DNA of 64,000 bases from an uncultured bacterium (GTDB lineage Bacteria > Acidobacteriota > Thermoanaerobaculia > Multivoradales > J023): positions 1 to 64,000 of the forward strand of contig CALFAM010000308.1 of NCBI GenBank assembly GCA_937948815.1, given 5' to 3'. The notes below the pieces were generated by a model. The model ran no database searches, had not been told where the DNA came from, and saw only the letters and a program-made list of their open reading frames with translations. The number at the start of each line of letters is the position of its first letter. The first letter of the stretch is position 1. This document shows, piece by piece, positions 53,228 to 63,683 of this stretch. The translations under genes were made by a program, and so were the position numbers.

Positions 53228-53505
53228 CCGGGCTGCTCGACACAGACTCCGTTGCTGACCACGCAGCAGAAGCGGCCGCTCGGCACGAGCAAGCCCCCCT
53301 GGTAGCGATCACACCATTCGACACAGGTGTGCCCGCTACCACTCTGCGTGGCACATGCGGCGTCGTGGCGCGCTGCGTCCGGCGTCCGGACGTATTCACC
53401 TCCGGCGTGCTCTGGCGTCATGTTGGCCTCGGAGCTTCCAGGTGTGAGAAAGAACGCGCCGGCGACCAGCGCGACGACGATGAAAACCCCCAAGAGTCGA
53501 TGCAT
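53224..53505 (-). CDS. Small secreted cysteine-rich protein
   Basis: Signal peptide MHRLLGVFIVVALVAGAFFL; HTCVEWCDRYQGGLLVPSGRFCCVVSNGVCVEQPG; start/stop overlap with the sigma gene. Confidence 0.6.
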   Translation of the reverse strand: MHRLLGVFIVVALVAGAFFLTPGSSEANMTPEHAGGEYVRTPDAARHDAACATQSGSGHTCVEWCDRYQGGLLVPSGRFCCVVSNGVCVEQPG

Positions 53506-53651
53506 GACGACCTCTCCTTCATCGGTTCACGATACGGCTTTTGCGATCGGTGGCCCGGCGGCTGATCGAGGTCTCAGCGCCTCGATCAGCGATACCGCCA
53601 AGCCGATCATTGCTGGACGAAACGTTTCCGAGCATCCCCCCAACCGGACGA

Positions 53652-54005
53652 TCAGTATAGTGGCAAGCCGCAGCTCACCCAGCGCGAGGCACTGCCCGAG
53701 CTGCCGCTGGGCGAGGTCACCGTGACGGTGAGCAGGCCACCCGAGCCGCCACCCGAGCAGTAGACGAACCGGATCGGGCCGTTCGCCGAACCACCATTGC
53801 CAAAGATCAGGTTGCCTGTGGTGGTCCAGGAGTAGGAATTGCCGCCGCCGAATGGAGAGGCGAAGCAGATCGCACCACTCGGTTCGGGCTCGCAACTCAT
53901 GGAGACGCTCAGACCACCAGCCGCAGCCGAGTCCTGAGCCGGAACGAGAGAAAGCGCGCAAACAGCGGCGAGGGCGAGGGCAGGGACCAACAAACGTTTG
54001 AGCAT
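53652..54005 (-). CDS. Small secreted Ser/Gly-rich protein
   Basis: Signal peptide MLKRLLVPALALAAVCALSLVPAQDSAAA; SCEPEPSGAICFASPFGGGNSYSWTT...VTVTSPSGSSGSASRWVSC beta-sandwich-like. Confidence 0.55.
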   Translation of the reverse strand: MLKRLLVPALALAAVCALSLVPAQDSAAAGGLSVSMSCEPEPSGAICFASPFGGGNSYSWTTTGNLIFGNGGSANGPIRFVYCSGGGSGGLLTVTVTSPSGSSGSASRWVSCGLPLY

Positions 54006-54161
54006 GGGTCGGGCTCCCGGGCGGATACACCGGACACGTCAGTGTGCCCCGGTTCCACCTCCGCCCTTTCCCTGCGAAGAAAGCGCGACCCGTGGATCAA
54101 TTTTCTTCGTCCGATGTGCGCACCCCGGGGTGCCGCACGATCGGACGACGCATTGGGTCAT

Positions 54162-54195
54162 ACGCTACTTCGGGTCAGACGCTACTTCGGGTCAG
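54162..54195. repeat. 17-bp tandem duplication (ACGCTACTTCGGGTCAG x2)
   Basis: Direct reading; the second copy contains the ychF stop codon. Confidence 0.9.
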
Positions 54196-55262
54196 ACGTT
54201 GAAGCGGAAGTTGGTGACGTCGCCGTCTTTCATCACGTACTCCTTGCCTTCGAGACGCAGCAGCGCCTCCTCGCGGCACTTGGCCAGAGTGCCGAGACGC
54301 AAGAGGTCATCCCAGGCCACGACCTCGGCGCGGATGAAACCGCGCTTGATGTCGGAGTGGATGGCACCGGCGGCGTCACGGGCAATGGTGCCGTTCTTGA
54401 TCGTCCAGGCACGCACCTCGTCCTCGCCGACGGTGAAGAAGGCGATCAGGCCGAGCAGCTCGTAGCTGGCCCGCAAGACCCGGTCGAGGCTCGGGGTTTC
54501 GAGCCCGAGATCGTCGAGGAACTCTCGCTGCTCGGCGTCGTCGAGCTGGGCAATCTCGTGCTCGATCGGCGCGCTCACCACCACGGTCTCGCGATTGTTC
54601 TGCTCTTCGATGCCCAGGTTCTCGAGCACCGGCGTGCCGAGATCACCGTCGCCAACGTTGACCACCACGAGCATCGGCTTCGCCGACAGCAGCTGGAAAC
54701 CACGCAGGCGCTTTTCGGCGTCGGCGTCGAGCTCGATGGTCCGCAAGGGCTGTTCGTTCTCGAGCGCGGGCAGAATCACCTCGGAGAGCAGCTCACGCTC
54801 CCGCGTTTCCTCGGAAGACAGCCCCGCCTTCGCCTGCCGCGTCAAACGGTCCAGCCGACGCTCGACCAGCGCGTGGTCGGCGAAGACAAGCTCGAGGTCG
54901 ATGGTCGCGATGTCGCGTCCGGGGTCGACCGAGCCCTCGGCATGCAGCAGCTCGTCATCCTCGAAAGCGCGCACGACGTGGACCAGGGCGTCGACGGTAC
55001 GAAGCTGGCCGAGATCGAGGCTCTCGCTACCGCCCCCCTTCTCGATGCCCGGAATGTCGACGTACTCCACGGTCGCGGGGACGTAACGCTTGGGCTTGAA
55101 CAGGTCACGAAGCCGGGCCAGTCGATCGTCCGGAACCTTGGCGACGGCGACGTGCGTCTTCTTCGAAGCACCGAACTTGTCGGTCGCCTCTTCTTGGGCC
55201 GTCAGCGTATTGAACAGGGTGGTCTTGCCTGACTTCGGCAGGCCGAGTATCCCGACTTGCAT
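54192..55262 (-). CDS. ychF: Redox-regulated ATPase / GTP-binding protein YchF
   Basis: MQVGILGLPKSGKTTLFNTLTAQ...VEYVDIPGIEKGGG...SELLGLIAFFTVGEDEVRAWTIKNGT...AAGAIHSDIKRGFIRAEVVAWDDL. Confidence 0.95.
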   Translation of the reverse strand: MQVGILGLPKSGKTTLFNTLTAQEEATDKFGASKKTHVAVAKVPDDRLARLRDLFKPKRYVPATVEYVDIPGIEKGGGSESLDLGQLRTVDALVHVVRAFEDDELLHAEGSVDPGRDIATIDLELVFADHALVERRLDRLTRQAKAGLSSEETRERELLSEVILPALENEQPLRTIELDADAEKRLRGFQLLSAKPMLVVVNVGDGDLGTPVLENLGIEEQNNRETVVVSAPIEHEIAQLDDAEQREFLDDLGLETPSLDRVLRASYELLGLIAFFTVGEDEVRAWTIKNGTIARDAAGAIHSDIKRGFIRAEVVAWDDLLRLGTLAKCREEALLRLEGKEYVMKDGDVTNFRFNV

Positions 55263-55311
55263 AGGAGTGTCATCCTCCGGGCGCTTGGACACCCGCAGGG
55301 CCCAAGTGGGG

Positions 55312-55353
55312 GTTGTTCGCTCAGCGTTGTCCGCTCAGCGTTGTTCGCTCAGG
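55312..55353. repeat. 14-bp tandem repeat, three copies (GTTGTTCGCTCAGC)
   Basis: GTTGTTCGCTCAGC GTTGTCCGCTCAGC GTTGTTCGCTCAGG; overlaps the 3' end of the tldE-like CDS. Confidence 0.9.
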
Positions 55354-56725
55354 AAGGGCGTCGTACGAGCTCGAGCCCGCGTACGAGCACCGTGGGTGCG
55401 CCAACCATGCCGCCAGCGGCCGGCAAGAAGGTCAGATCGCGCGCCGTGGCGAGGATACCGCGCAGCAGCGCGCGGATCGAGCCAACGAGCTCGGCACCGG
55501 TCACCGCGCCGGATGCATGGCCACGATCGATCGAGAAGCCGCACACCGGGAGGGCAAAGCGGTCACCGCCAGGATTGATCCGCGCCTCGCCCTCGGCATC
55601 GAGCAGATAGTAGCCGCGTGAGAGGTCAGCAACCAGATCGGCGACACTGGTCTCTGGCGAGGGGGTCAGAAAGAAGTGCGTGGGTCCGGGTCGGGGCAGG
55701 TCTCGCCAGCTCGGACGCTGGCTGCAACCCGAGGCCAGCCCTGGTTGCCGCGGCGTCTGCCACCAGGCGAGCAACGGCTGCTGGGCGACGCCCTCGGCGA
55801 CCAGCCGGACACCGCGCGCGGTCACCCCTTCACCGTCGACCGGTGCCTCGACCAAGCCGCCGGGAAGTCGACCGTTGTCGATCAGGGTCAGGGGCTTCCC
55901 ACCCAAACGCCCGTGCAGCTCACCGAGCGCTTGCCCGGCCGCACTCGGGCCGAGCCAGAGCGGCACCAGACCGGCGAGCAGGCGGGCCGCGACCGGCGGC
56001 GCCAGCAGGATCTCCCCCCGGTCGCGCACCGGCGTCTCGCCACGCTCGGCGACCAGCAAGCGGTCGGCCAGTCGTCGTGCGAGCGCCACGGGGTTGAGGA
56101 GCCGGGCCTCGCGGGCCAGGGCTTCCACATGAACCCGGGCCGCGAGCTTTTGCTTGCCTGCCTCGAGGCGCAGGATGGCGACGCGCTGGCGGGTCCGGGC
56201 AGCCATGCTCCGACTCGACAGGAGCTGTGCTTCACTCGCCCCGTCGTCCAGCACGGCGCGAATCAGGCGCGCTCCGGGAAGCTCGGTGTCGAGGGCACGA
56301 CCAATGCCCCGGATCAGTGCGAGCGCGTCGTTCTCACCGACCAGTGGCGCATCGAGATCGGCCGGGGCAGTCCAGCGCGCCACGGGACGGGGAGACGGCA
56401 GGCGTAGCCCCTCGCCATCCGCCTCGGGCCACGGCGCGTCCGGCCGCGGCGTACCCGTCGCGGCATAGAAGAAGGAACGCCGCGGGTCGCCGGCGCGTAC
56501 CGCCCAGCCCTCTTCACGGCGCACTGTGCTGATCAGGCGGGAGCCTTCGACCACGAAGGTACGCGATCGCCCGGTCTTGGCATAGACCTCGGCCTCGGGC
56601 CACCCGGCACCTTCGAGCACGGACAGCGTCTCGGCCAGGGCTTCGCCGCGCTTGTCGCCCCGCTGTCGGTCGCTCGGTGCCCGATCGTCGCGGGGCGGAT
56701 CGCTGCGGAACGGGTCGTTCACCAC
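55349..56725 (-). CDS. TldD/PmbA family protein (TldE-like subunit)
   Basis: VEGSRLISTVRREEGWAVRAG...; INPGGDRFALPVCGFSIDRGHASGAVTG; immediately downstream of the TldD-like gene; no HExxxH. Confidence 0.75.
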   Translation of the reverse strand: MVNDPFRSDPPRDDRAPSDRQRGDKRGEALAETLSVLEGAGWPEAEVYAKTGRSRTFVVEGSRLISTVRREEGWAVRAGDPRRSFFYAATGTPRPDAPWPEADGEGLRLPSPRPVARWTAPADLDAPLVGENDALALIRGIGRALDTELPGARLIRAVLDDGASEAQLLSSRSMAARTRQRVAILRLEAGKQKLAARVHVEALAREARLLNPVALARRLADRLLVAERGETPVRDRGEILLAPPVAARLLAGLVPLWLGPSAAGQALGELHGRLGGKPLTLIDNGRLPGGLVEAPVDGEGVTARGVRLVAEGVAQQPLLAWWQTPRQPGLASGCSQRPSWRDLPRPGPTHFFLTPSPETSVADLVADLSRGYYLLDAEGEARINPGGDRFALPVCGFSIDRGHASGAVTGAELVGSIRALLRGILATARDLTFLPAAGGMVGAPTVLVRGLELVRRPS

Positions 56726-56732
56726 CGCGCCC

Positions 56733-58047
56733 TCATGGTGCCGTCACCTGAAGCCCTTCGACGCGAATCGCCGGCACGGTTGCCCAGACCGGCATACGGA
56801 CGCCTCCTTTGGCACACCAACCCGCGCCCGCCGGACGGACTTCGCTGCCGATCGCCACCACCGCCGACAGCAGATCGCCAATGCGACCCCGCAGAACACA
56901 CGGTCCCGTCGGCGTGCTGGCGACACGATTCTGGATCCGAAGCGCGTTCGGAAATCGAAGCTCGAAGGTGCCGGCGTGCGGATCGAGATGGCCGCGTGAA
57001 ACCGATGGCAAGTACAGCCCGTCTTCGGCGTCAGCCAGGAGCTCTTCCTCGGTGTGCTCGCCGGCGACCAACTCGAGGTGGTGCGAACGGGGAACCGGAG
57101 CCTGATGTCGGCCACCACGCCGGCCCGCACCCGCGGCCAAGCGCTCCGAGGTGGCTGCCCACGCTCGGTCGCACAACGGCTGCTCGACCGTACCGTCACG
57201 CACCAGCCAACGTCGCAGCACGGGCGTGCCTTCGTCGTCGACCGTGCGGCGCACGGGTTGAGGCGCGGCGGATGGATCGTCGATGACGCTCACGTGCTCG
57301 GCCCCGAGTCGCACGCCAACCGCGGCCTCGGGGTGCCCCCCCAAGGCCAGCGTGTCCGCTTCGAGCGCATGCGCCACGGCTTCGTGCAGCAGCACCGCGG
57401 CCGCCTCCGGTCCGAGCACGCAGGGGCCGGACCAGGGCTCCGGTGGCTCGGCTTCGCGGCTCCGCCAGGCTCGAACCAGGGCTCGCGCGACGTGGGTGGC
57501 CGCCGCGTCGTCGAGGGTGGTGAACAGCCCTCCCCAACGTCCGTGCGGCGTGCTTGCGGTGACGCTGTAGAAGGCTTCACGCTCGATCGGCGACGCGATT
57601 CGCGCGCCGACCACGAGCAGCGTTCGCCGATGGCGTTTGACGTCCAGGCCGACCGGCAGCGAAGCCTGGCGCTCCCGCACGGCCTGGCGCACGGCCGACG
57701 GAAAGCCCAAAACCTCGTCTGCCTCGGCAGGAGCGGGCGGCGCCAAGGAGAATCGTGGGTCTGGAAGCTCGGCCCGAGGTTGGGTGCGTGCCACGCGCCG
57801 CACCGCTTCCGTGAGCGCGCGGCCGTCGATGCGATCGGCCGTCGCCAACCACGACTGCTCACCTCGCTCCAGGCGGACCGCCAAACCCTCTTCGAAGCGC
57901 ACGCGAAAGCCTGGCGCCTTGCCGTCCGCGGGCAATGCGACCTCCTCGATGCGCTCGAAGTAGGCATCGGCAGCGTCTTCGGGACGCGCCAACAGGCGTG
58001 CAATCGTTCGTGCCACGCCAGCGGTATCGATGTCGTCAAACGCCACG
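56733..58047 (-). CDS. TldD-family metallopeptidase (GTG start)
   Basis: AAAVLLHEAVAHALEADTLALGG (HExxxH); GRGGRHQAPVPRSHHLELVAGEHTEEELLADAEDGLYLPSVSRGHLDPHAGTFELRF; SD AGGGAG upstream of GTG. Confidence 0.82.
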
Positions 58048-58427
58048 TTCGTCTCCCTGCGGCACCTTAGACCAAAGGCAGTTCGAGCGCCATCCCGTGC
58101 TAAATTCTCTCCCCGAGCCGGCTCGCCGGGATCCGCGAATACGAACCGCTGCTGGCGCGTAGTAGAGGTGGGGATTCGGACCATCGAGCTTGCTTGCGAT
58201 TTCTTGCTTCTTGGCTCGATCAGCCATCCGTTCTTGACCGTCTTTTTTGTCCGGCACTTTCGGCCGTCTTTCTCGACGGTCATACGCAATCGCCGCTCTC
58301 TTGCGGCGTTCCCGGCTCGCCGGGGCTCCGCTCCGCGCGGAGCATGTTCGATCTACAGGCAATCTGTCGACGGCTGCTGTCGACCCCTGCTAACGACCTC
58401 TGATCACCCTTGCCGAGGAGGCTTGTG

Positions 58428-59324
58428 ATGAGTGCCACCGGCGCGCCCCCATCGGGCCCCAGCAAAATCACCCTTCCCGCGCTGCACGAGAAAGCGGCAC
58501 GCAGCGAGCGGCTGGTCATGATGACCGCATACGACTATCCGTCAGCGCGGATCGTCGACGACAGTGATGTCGACATGATTTTGGTCGGAGACAGCCTGGC
58601 GATGGTCGTACTGGGCCATGAATCGACCCTGTCGGTGACCATGGACGAGATGCTCCATCACGCACGCGCCGTGGCGCGCGGCGCACGCCGCGCCTTGCTG
58701 ATCGGCGACATGCCCTTCATGAGCTTCCAGACCGGCCCGGCAGACGCCCTGCGCAACGCCGGTCGTTTTCTCAAGGAAGCTGGCATGGACGCGGTCAAGC
58801 TCGAAGGGGGAAAGCCCGTGGTCGAGAGCGTCCGCGCGATCACCCGCGCCGGGATCCCCGTGGTCGGACATCTTGGTCTCACCCCGCAGCACATTCGCGC
58901 ATTGGGCGGTTATCGCGTGCAGGGCCGCACGGCCGATGCGGCGCGCGCCCTCTACGAAGATGCGCTCGCGCTCCAAGACGCGGGCTGTTTCTGCATCGTG
59001 ATCGAGGGCGTACCGGCTCGTCTTGCGGCCTTCGTGACCGAGCGACTCGAGATTCCGACCATCGGAATCGGCGCCGGGGTCGGTACCTCGGGCCAGGTGC
59101 TCGTCTTTCACGATCTGCTCGGCCTGTGGGAAGGCAAGTCACCGCGTTTCGTCAAGCGCTACGCCGATCTCGGCGATCGCGCCCGCGCAGCCATGGCCAC
59201 GTACCGCGACGAGGTCGCTGCCGGCACCTTCCCGGCCGACGAGCACAGCTACGGTATGAGTGACACGGAGTGGGATGCCTTCCTCGCAGCGATCGAGCAA
59301 GCGCCCATCGCGATGGTGCCGTGA
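58428..59324 (+). CDS. panB: 3-methyl-2-oxobutanoate hydroxymethyltransferase
   Basis: LVMMTAYDYPSARIVDDSDVDMILVGDSLAMVVLGHESTLSVTMDEMLHHARAVARGARRALLIGDMPFMSF. Confidence 0.96.
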   Translation: MSATGAPPSGPSKITLPALHEKAARSERLVMMTAYDYPSARIVDDSDVDMILVGDSLAMVVLGHESTLSVTMDEMLHHARAVARGARRALLIGDMPFMSFQTGPADALRNAGRFLKEAGMDAVKLEGGKPVVESVRAITRAGIPVVGHLGLTPQHIRALGGYRVQGRTADAARALYEDALALQDAGCFCIVIEGVPARLAAFVTERLEIPTIGIGAGVGTSGQVLVFHDLLGLWEGKSPRFVKRYADLGDRARAAMATYRDEVAAGTFPADEHSYGMSDTEWDAFLAAIEQAPIAMVP

Positions 59325-60508
59325 CGCTGTCGAAGGACCATCGGATCGCGGATCGCACGGGGCCGGTTTCCGGCATCCCGCGGATCGCGGTGTTCGGCAC
59401 GGGCGCCCTTGGCAGTCTGCTGGCAGCCCGCATCGGCGCCGCGCAGGCCGGAGACGTGACGGTCTTGGGAACGTGGGCGGCCGCTCTCGAAGCCATCGCG
59501 CGCCGCGGCATCACCATCGACGGAGAGAACGTCGACGAAGGAAGGGCAGGGAGCCACACGGGCAGCAGGCTCGTCGCCCGCGTACGCGCCTGTCACCGCG
59601 ACACCCTTGCCAACCACCCGGCCGAACGCGCTGCTGCCGAATCGGAAGCGGTAGGACCCTTCGATCTGGTGCTGGTCGTGGTCAAGAGCTGGCAGACGCC
59701 CGCCATTGCTCCGTTTGTGGCCCGTGCGGTCTCACAAAACGGCCTGGTCATCTCGCTGCAAAACGGCCTGGGCAACCGCGAAGTCCTGGCGCGCCACGTC
59801 GCGCCCGCTCAACTTGCCGCCGGCGTGACCGCGGTCGGCGCCCGCCTTCTGGCACCCGGGCGCGTCCGGCCTGGCGGCGATGGCGGCACCGTGCTGGCGC
59901 CGCCGGATGGTGCCGCCGCCAATCACAATGGCGACGACACCCACCTGCTGCGCGCCGCCCGCGTCTTTCGCGACGCGGGGCTCACCGTGCACACCACGGA
60001 CGATCTCGCGCCTGCCGTGTGGAGCAAGCTGGCGGTCAACTGCGCGATCAATCCCTTGACCGCCCTCGCCCATGTGCCCAACGGCGTGCTGGTCGAGACG
60101 GCCGGCCGGCGCCGGCTGATGACCGCGATCGCGCGCGAGGTGGCGTCTGTGGCGTCCGCCCAGAGCATCGTCTTCGACCACGACCCTGCGAAACGCGCCC
60201 TGGACGTGGCGGCGGCGACCGCGACCAACCACAATTCGATGCTCCAGGACGTGCTGACGGGACGACGCACCGAGATCGATGCCTTGTCTGGCGCCGTCGT
60301 CGCGCGGGCCGAGGCAGTTGGGGTCGACGTGCCCCTCAACCGGGCGCTGGCTGAGCGTGTCAGCCAGCTCGACGACGATCGGGATCATCCGGCGCGGATG
60401 GCAGGCCGCTCAGACGGCGCAGAACCCCACCCGGATCTCGACACCCTGCGCGACCTCGAAGCGGTGGCCGAGCTGGCCAGCAGTGGCGTACCCCAGGCGG
60501 TGGCATGA
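59321..60508 (+). CDS. panE: 2-dehydropantoate 2-reductase
   Basis: RIAVFGTGALGSLLAARIG...LVISLQNGLGNREVLARHV...AVWSKLAVNCAINPLTALAHVPNG; GTGA overlap with panB. Confidence 0.92.
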   Translation: MTLSKDHRIADRTGPVSGIPRIAVFGTGALGSLLAARIGAAQAGDVTVLGTWAAALEAIARRGITIDGENVDEGRAGSHTGSRLVARVRACHRDTLANHPAERAAAESEAVGPFDLVLVVVKSWQTPAIAPFVARAVSQNGLVISLQNGLGNREVLARHVAPAQLAAGVTAVGARLLAPGRVRPGGDGGTVLAPPDGAAANHNGDDTHLLRAARVFRDAGLTVHTTDDLAPAVWSKLAVNCAINPLTALAHVPNGVLVETAGRRRLMTAIAREVASVASAQSIVFDHDPAKRALDVAAATATNHNSMLQDVLTGRRTEIDALSGAVVARAEAVGVDVPLNRALAERVSQLDDDRDHPARMAGRSDGAEPHPDLDTLRDLEAVAELASSGVPQAVA

Positions 60509-61380
60509 TGGCGGTGATCGAGACCTTGGAGACGATCGCGGCGGTGCGCGCCTGGCGGGCTTCGGGAGGTTGGCGCACGGTGGGCCTGGTTCCGACCATG
60601 GGCTATCTGCACGAAGGCCACCTCGCCCTGGTCGCCGAAGCGCGCGCGACCTGCGAAAAGGTGGTGGCTTCGATTTTCGTCAACCCCGCGCAGTTTGACC
60701 GCGAAGAGGATCTCGCGGCTTATCCGGTCGATCTCGAGCAGGACAAGCGCCTGCTCGCCAAAGCCGGCTGCGACGCGCTGTTCCTGCCGACGCCCGCGAC
60801 GATGTATCCCGAAGGCTTCGACACCTGGGTCGAGCCAGGAGCCGTCGCCGCCGAGCAGGAGGGCCGCCACCGCCCGGGGCACTTCCGCGGCGTCGCGACG
60901 GTCGTGCTCAAGCTACTCAACATCGTGCAGCCGAGCCACGCCTTCTTCGGCCAGAAAGATGCGCAACAGCTGGCCGTGATCCGCGCCTTCGTACGCGACC
61001 TCGACGTGGCGACCGCGATCGTGCCCGTGGCGACTCAGCGCGAGGCTGACGGGCTGGCGCGCTCGAGCCGCAACGTGCGCTTGAGCCCGGCCGAGCGTCA
61101 GGCTGCGACGGTCCTGTACCGCGGCCTGCGGGCAGCGGAAGATGCTTTTCGATCTGGCGAGGGGCGCGCCGCGGCCCTTGCCCATGCCGTGCACGCGGTG
61201 CTCGATGCCGAGCCGCGCGCGCAAACTGAGTACGTCAGCGTCGCCGATCCCGACACCCTGCGCGAGCTCGACACCGTCGAGACCCGCGCGCTCGTTTCAC
61301 TCGCCGTGTGGATCGGCAAGACACGCTTGATTGATAATCTGATTCTCGACGCGTCCGAACAGGCGCGTGATGGAGCCTAA
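60505..61380 (+). CDS. panC: Pantoate-beta-alanine ligase
   Basis: TVGLVPTMGYLHEGHLALVAEARATCEKVVASIFVNPAQFDREEDLAAYP...HAFFGQKDAQQLAVIRAFVRDL. Confidence 0.97.
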   Translation: MMAVIETLETIAAVRAWRASGGWRTVGLVPTMGYLHEGHLALVAEARATCEKVVASIFVNPAQFDREEDLAAYPVDLEQDKRLLAKAGCDALFLPTPATMYPEGFDTWVEPGAVAAEQEGRHRPGHFRGVATVVLKLLNIVQPSHAFFGQKDAQQLAVIRAFVRDLDVATAIVPVATQREADGLARSSRNVRLSPAERQAATVLYRGLRAAEDAFRSGEGRAAALAHAVHAVLDAEPRAQTEYVSVADPDTLRELDTVETRALVSLAVWIGKTRLIDNLILDASEQARDGA

Positions 61381-61382
61381 CG

Positions 61383-61790
61383 ATGCAACGAACCCTCCTT
61401 CACGGCAAGATTCACCGTGCCACGGTCACCGGAGCCGATGTCGACTACGTTGGCTCCATCTCGCTGGACCGCGACCTGATCGCCGCGGCCAACCTGCTCG
61501 AGTGGGAGCGGGTCCAGGTGGTCGATGTCGACAACGGCTCCCGGCTCGAGACCTACGTCATTCCGGCACCCGCCGGATCCGGGACCGTGCAGCTCAACGG
61601 CGCGGCCGCCCACTTGGTCAATGTCGGCGACAAGGTCATCATCATGAGCTACGCCACCATGGACCAGGCGGCGGCCATGGGCTGGGAGCCGACCGTGGTC
61701 CACGTCGATGCCGAGAACCGCATCGCCGAGGTGACCCAAGGTGGTGAGGCAGGGCCGTTCAACGTGCCGCCACTCGCCGTCAACGCTTGA
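61383..61790 (+). CDS. panD: Aspartate 1-decarboxylase
   Basis: LLHGKIHRATVTGADVDYVGSISLDRDLIAAANLLEWERVQVVDVDNGSRLETYVI; conserved GSI self-cleavage context. Confidence 0.96.
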   Translation: MQRTLLHGKIHRATVTGADVDYVGSISLDRDLIAAANLLEWERVQVVDVDNGSRLETYVIPAPAGSGTVQLNGAAAHLVNVGDKVIIMSYATMDQAAAMGWEPTVVHVDAENRIAEVTQGGEAGPFNVPPLAVNA

Positions 61791-61909
61791 GCCGCCCGCT
61801 TCGGGCAGCAGGCGTCCGAGCGACCCTGCGATAGGATTCCGCGCGACTCGAAAGCCCGTTTGCTTCAATCCGCCTCGGAGCGCCAGTCTCCGCTGGAGAA
61901 GGTCTGACC

Positions 61910-63520
61910 ATGAGCCAGAACGTTGCCTCAAGCCCAGCCACCGGTGCCGACGCCACCGAGCCTGACTCGGCCACCACTGTCGGGGAGCTCGAGCGGCGCC
62001 TCGAAGCCGCCCAACTTGGGGGTGGAGAAGCGCGGATCAAGCGCCAGCACGATGCCGGCAAGCTGACCGCGCGGGAGCGCATCGACCTGCTCCTCGACCC
62101 CGGCTCGTTCGTCGAGCTCGATGCCTTGGTGACCCACCGGTGCCAGGACTTCGGCATGAGCGCCCAGCAGATTCCTGGCGACGGCGTGGTCTCCGGGTAC
62201 GGATCGGTCGACGGCCGGCTGGTCTATGTCTTCGCGCAAGACTTCACCGTATTCGGCGGCTCACTCTCCGAGACCAACGCCCAGAAGATCTGCAAGGTCA
62301 TGGACCTGGCGGTGGAGAACGGCGCGCCCCTGATCGGCCTCAACGACTCGGGGGGCGCGCGGATCCAGGAGGGCGTGGCGTCGCTGGCGGGCTACACGGA
62401 CATCTTCCTGCGCAACACCCTGGCGTCGGGCGTGATCCCACAGATCAGCGCGATCATGGGCCCGTGCGCGGGTGGCGCGGTCTACTCACCGGCCATCACC
62501 GACTTCATCTTCATGGTCGAGGGCACGAGCTACATGTTCGTCACCGGCCCGGACGTGATCAAGACGGTGACCCACGAAGAGGTGACCAAGGAAGCGCTGG
62601 GCGGCGCCAGCACCCACAGCGCCACCAGCGGCGTCGCGCACTTCACCTGCCCGAACGACGCGGGCTGCCTGCTGAGCGTGCGCGAGCTGCTGTCCTACCT
62701 GCCCTCGAACAACCTCGACGATCCGCCGCTCGGCAACTCGGACGACGACCCCAACCGCGCCGACGAGAGCCTGAACGATCTGGTGCCGGCCGACCCGAAC
62801 AAGCCCTACGACATCAAGAAGCTGATTCGGGGCGTGGTCGACGACGGCGGGTTTCTCGAAGTGCAGCCGGACTACGCGAAGAACATCGTGGTCGGCTTCG
62901 CTCGCCTGGCCAACCAGAGCGTCGGGATCGTTGCCAACCAACCCAACTACCTCGCGGGCGTGCTCGATATCAACGCTTCGCTCAAGGGCGCACGCTTCGT
63001 ACGCTTCTGCGATGCCTTCAACATTCCGTTGATCACCTTCGAAGACGTGCCCGGCTTCCTGCCCGGCACCCAGCAGGAGCTCGGTGGCATCATCAAGCAC
63101 GGCGCCAAGCTGCTCTTCGCATTCGCCGAAGCGACCGTCCCCAAGCTCACCGTGATCACCCGCAAGGCCTACGGCGGCGCCTACTGCGTGATGGCCTCGA
63201 AGCACCTCCGCACCGATGCCAACTTCGCCTTTCCCACCGCCGAGATCGCGGTCATGGGCCCCGAAGGCGCCGTCAACGTCCTCTACCGGCGCGAGCTGGC
63301 GGCGGCCCAGGACGACGACGAAATGGCGACGATCCGTGCCGAGAAGGTGGCGGCCTACCGCGCCCGCTTCTCGAATCCCTACATCGCGGCAGAGCGTGGC
63401 TTCGTGGACGCGATCATCGAGCCCCAGCACACACGCAAGCACCTGATCCGCGCCCTGCGCCAGCTCGGATCCAAGCGTCAGAGCTCACCGCCCAAGAAGC
63501 ACGGCAACATCCCGCTGTAG
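61910..63520 (+). CDS. Acyl-CoA (propionyl-CoA type) carboxylase carboxyltransferase subunit
   Basis: [33 protein letters not shown]...[32 protein letters not shown]...[23 protein letters not shown]...[20 protein letters not shown]. Confidence 0.95.
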   Translation: MSQNVASSPATGADATEPDSATTVGELERRLEAAQLGGGEARIKRQHDAGKLTARERIDLLLDPGSFVELDALVTHRCQDFGMSAQQIPGDGVVSGYGSVDGRLVYVFAQDFTVFGGSLSETNAQKICKVMDLAVENGAPLIGLNDSGGARIQEGVASLAGYTDIFLRNTLASGVIPQISAIMGPCAGGAVYSPAITDFIFMVEGTSYMFVTGPDVIKTVTHEEVTKEALGGASTHSATSGVAHFTCPNDAGCLLSVRELLSYLPSNNLDDPPLGNSDDDPNRADESLNDLVPADPNKPYDIKKLIRGVVDDGGFLEVQPDYAKNIVVGFARLANQSVGIVANQPNYLAGVLDINASLKGARFVRFCDAFNIPLITFEDVPGFLPGTQQELGGIIKHGAKLLFAFAEATVPKLTVITRKAYGGAYCVMASKHLRTDANFAFPTAEIAVMGPEGAVNVLYRRELAAAQDDDEMATIRAEKVAAYRARFSNPYIAAERGFVDAIIEPQHTRKHLIRALRQLGSKRQSSPPKKHGNIPL

Positions 63521-63683
63521 CCGGGCAGACGTGCCGATCAGGAGGCCGAGCGGGTCACGCTCGGCGATCCTTGACAGGACCCAGCCGGTGGGACATGCTG
63601 GCGCCCGTTTCGTCCGATCGATTTCCCGCGCCCGAGCCACTTCCAACGACGATGGCCGTGTGGGCAACTCCGGAGACATCTGA

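Noticed and set aside
58036-58362. Minus-strand ORF ...MADRAKKQEIASKLDGPNPHLYYAPAAVRIRG...
   Set aside because: Looks somewhat protein-like but overlaps the start of the tldD-like gene, with competing frames and no clear RBS; not supportable without homology data.
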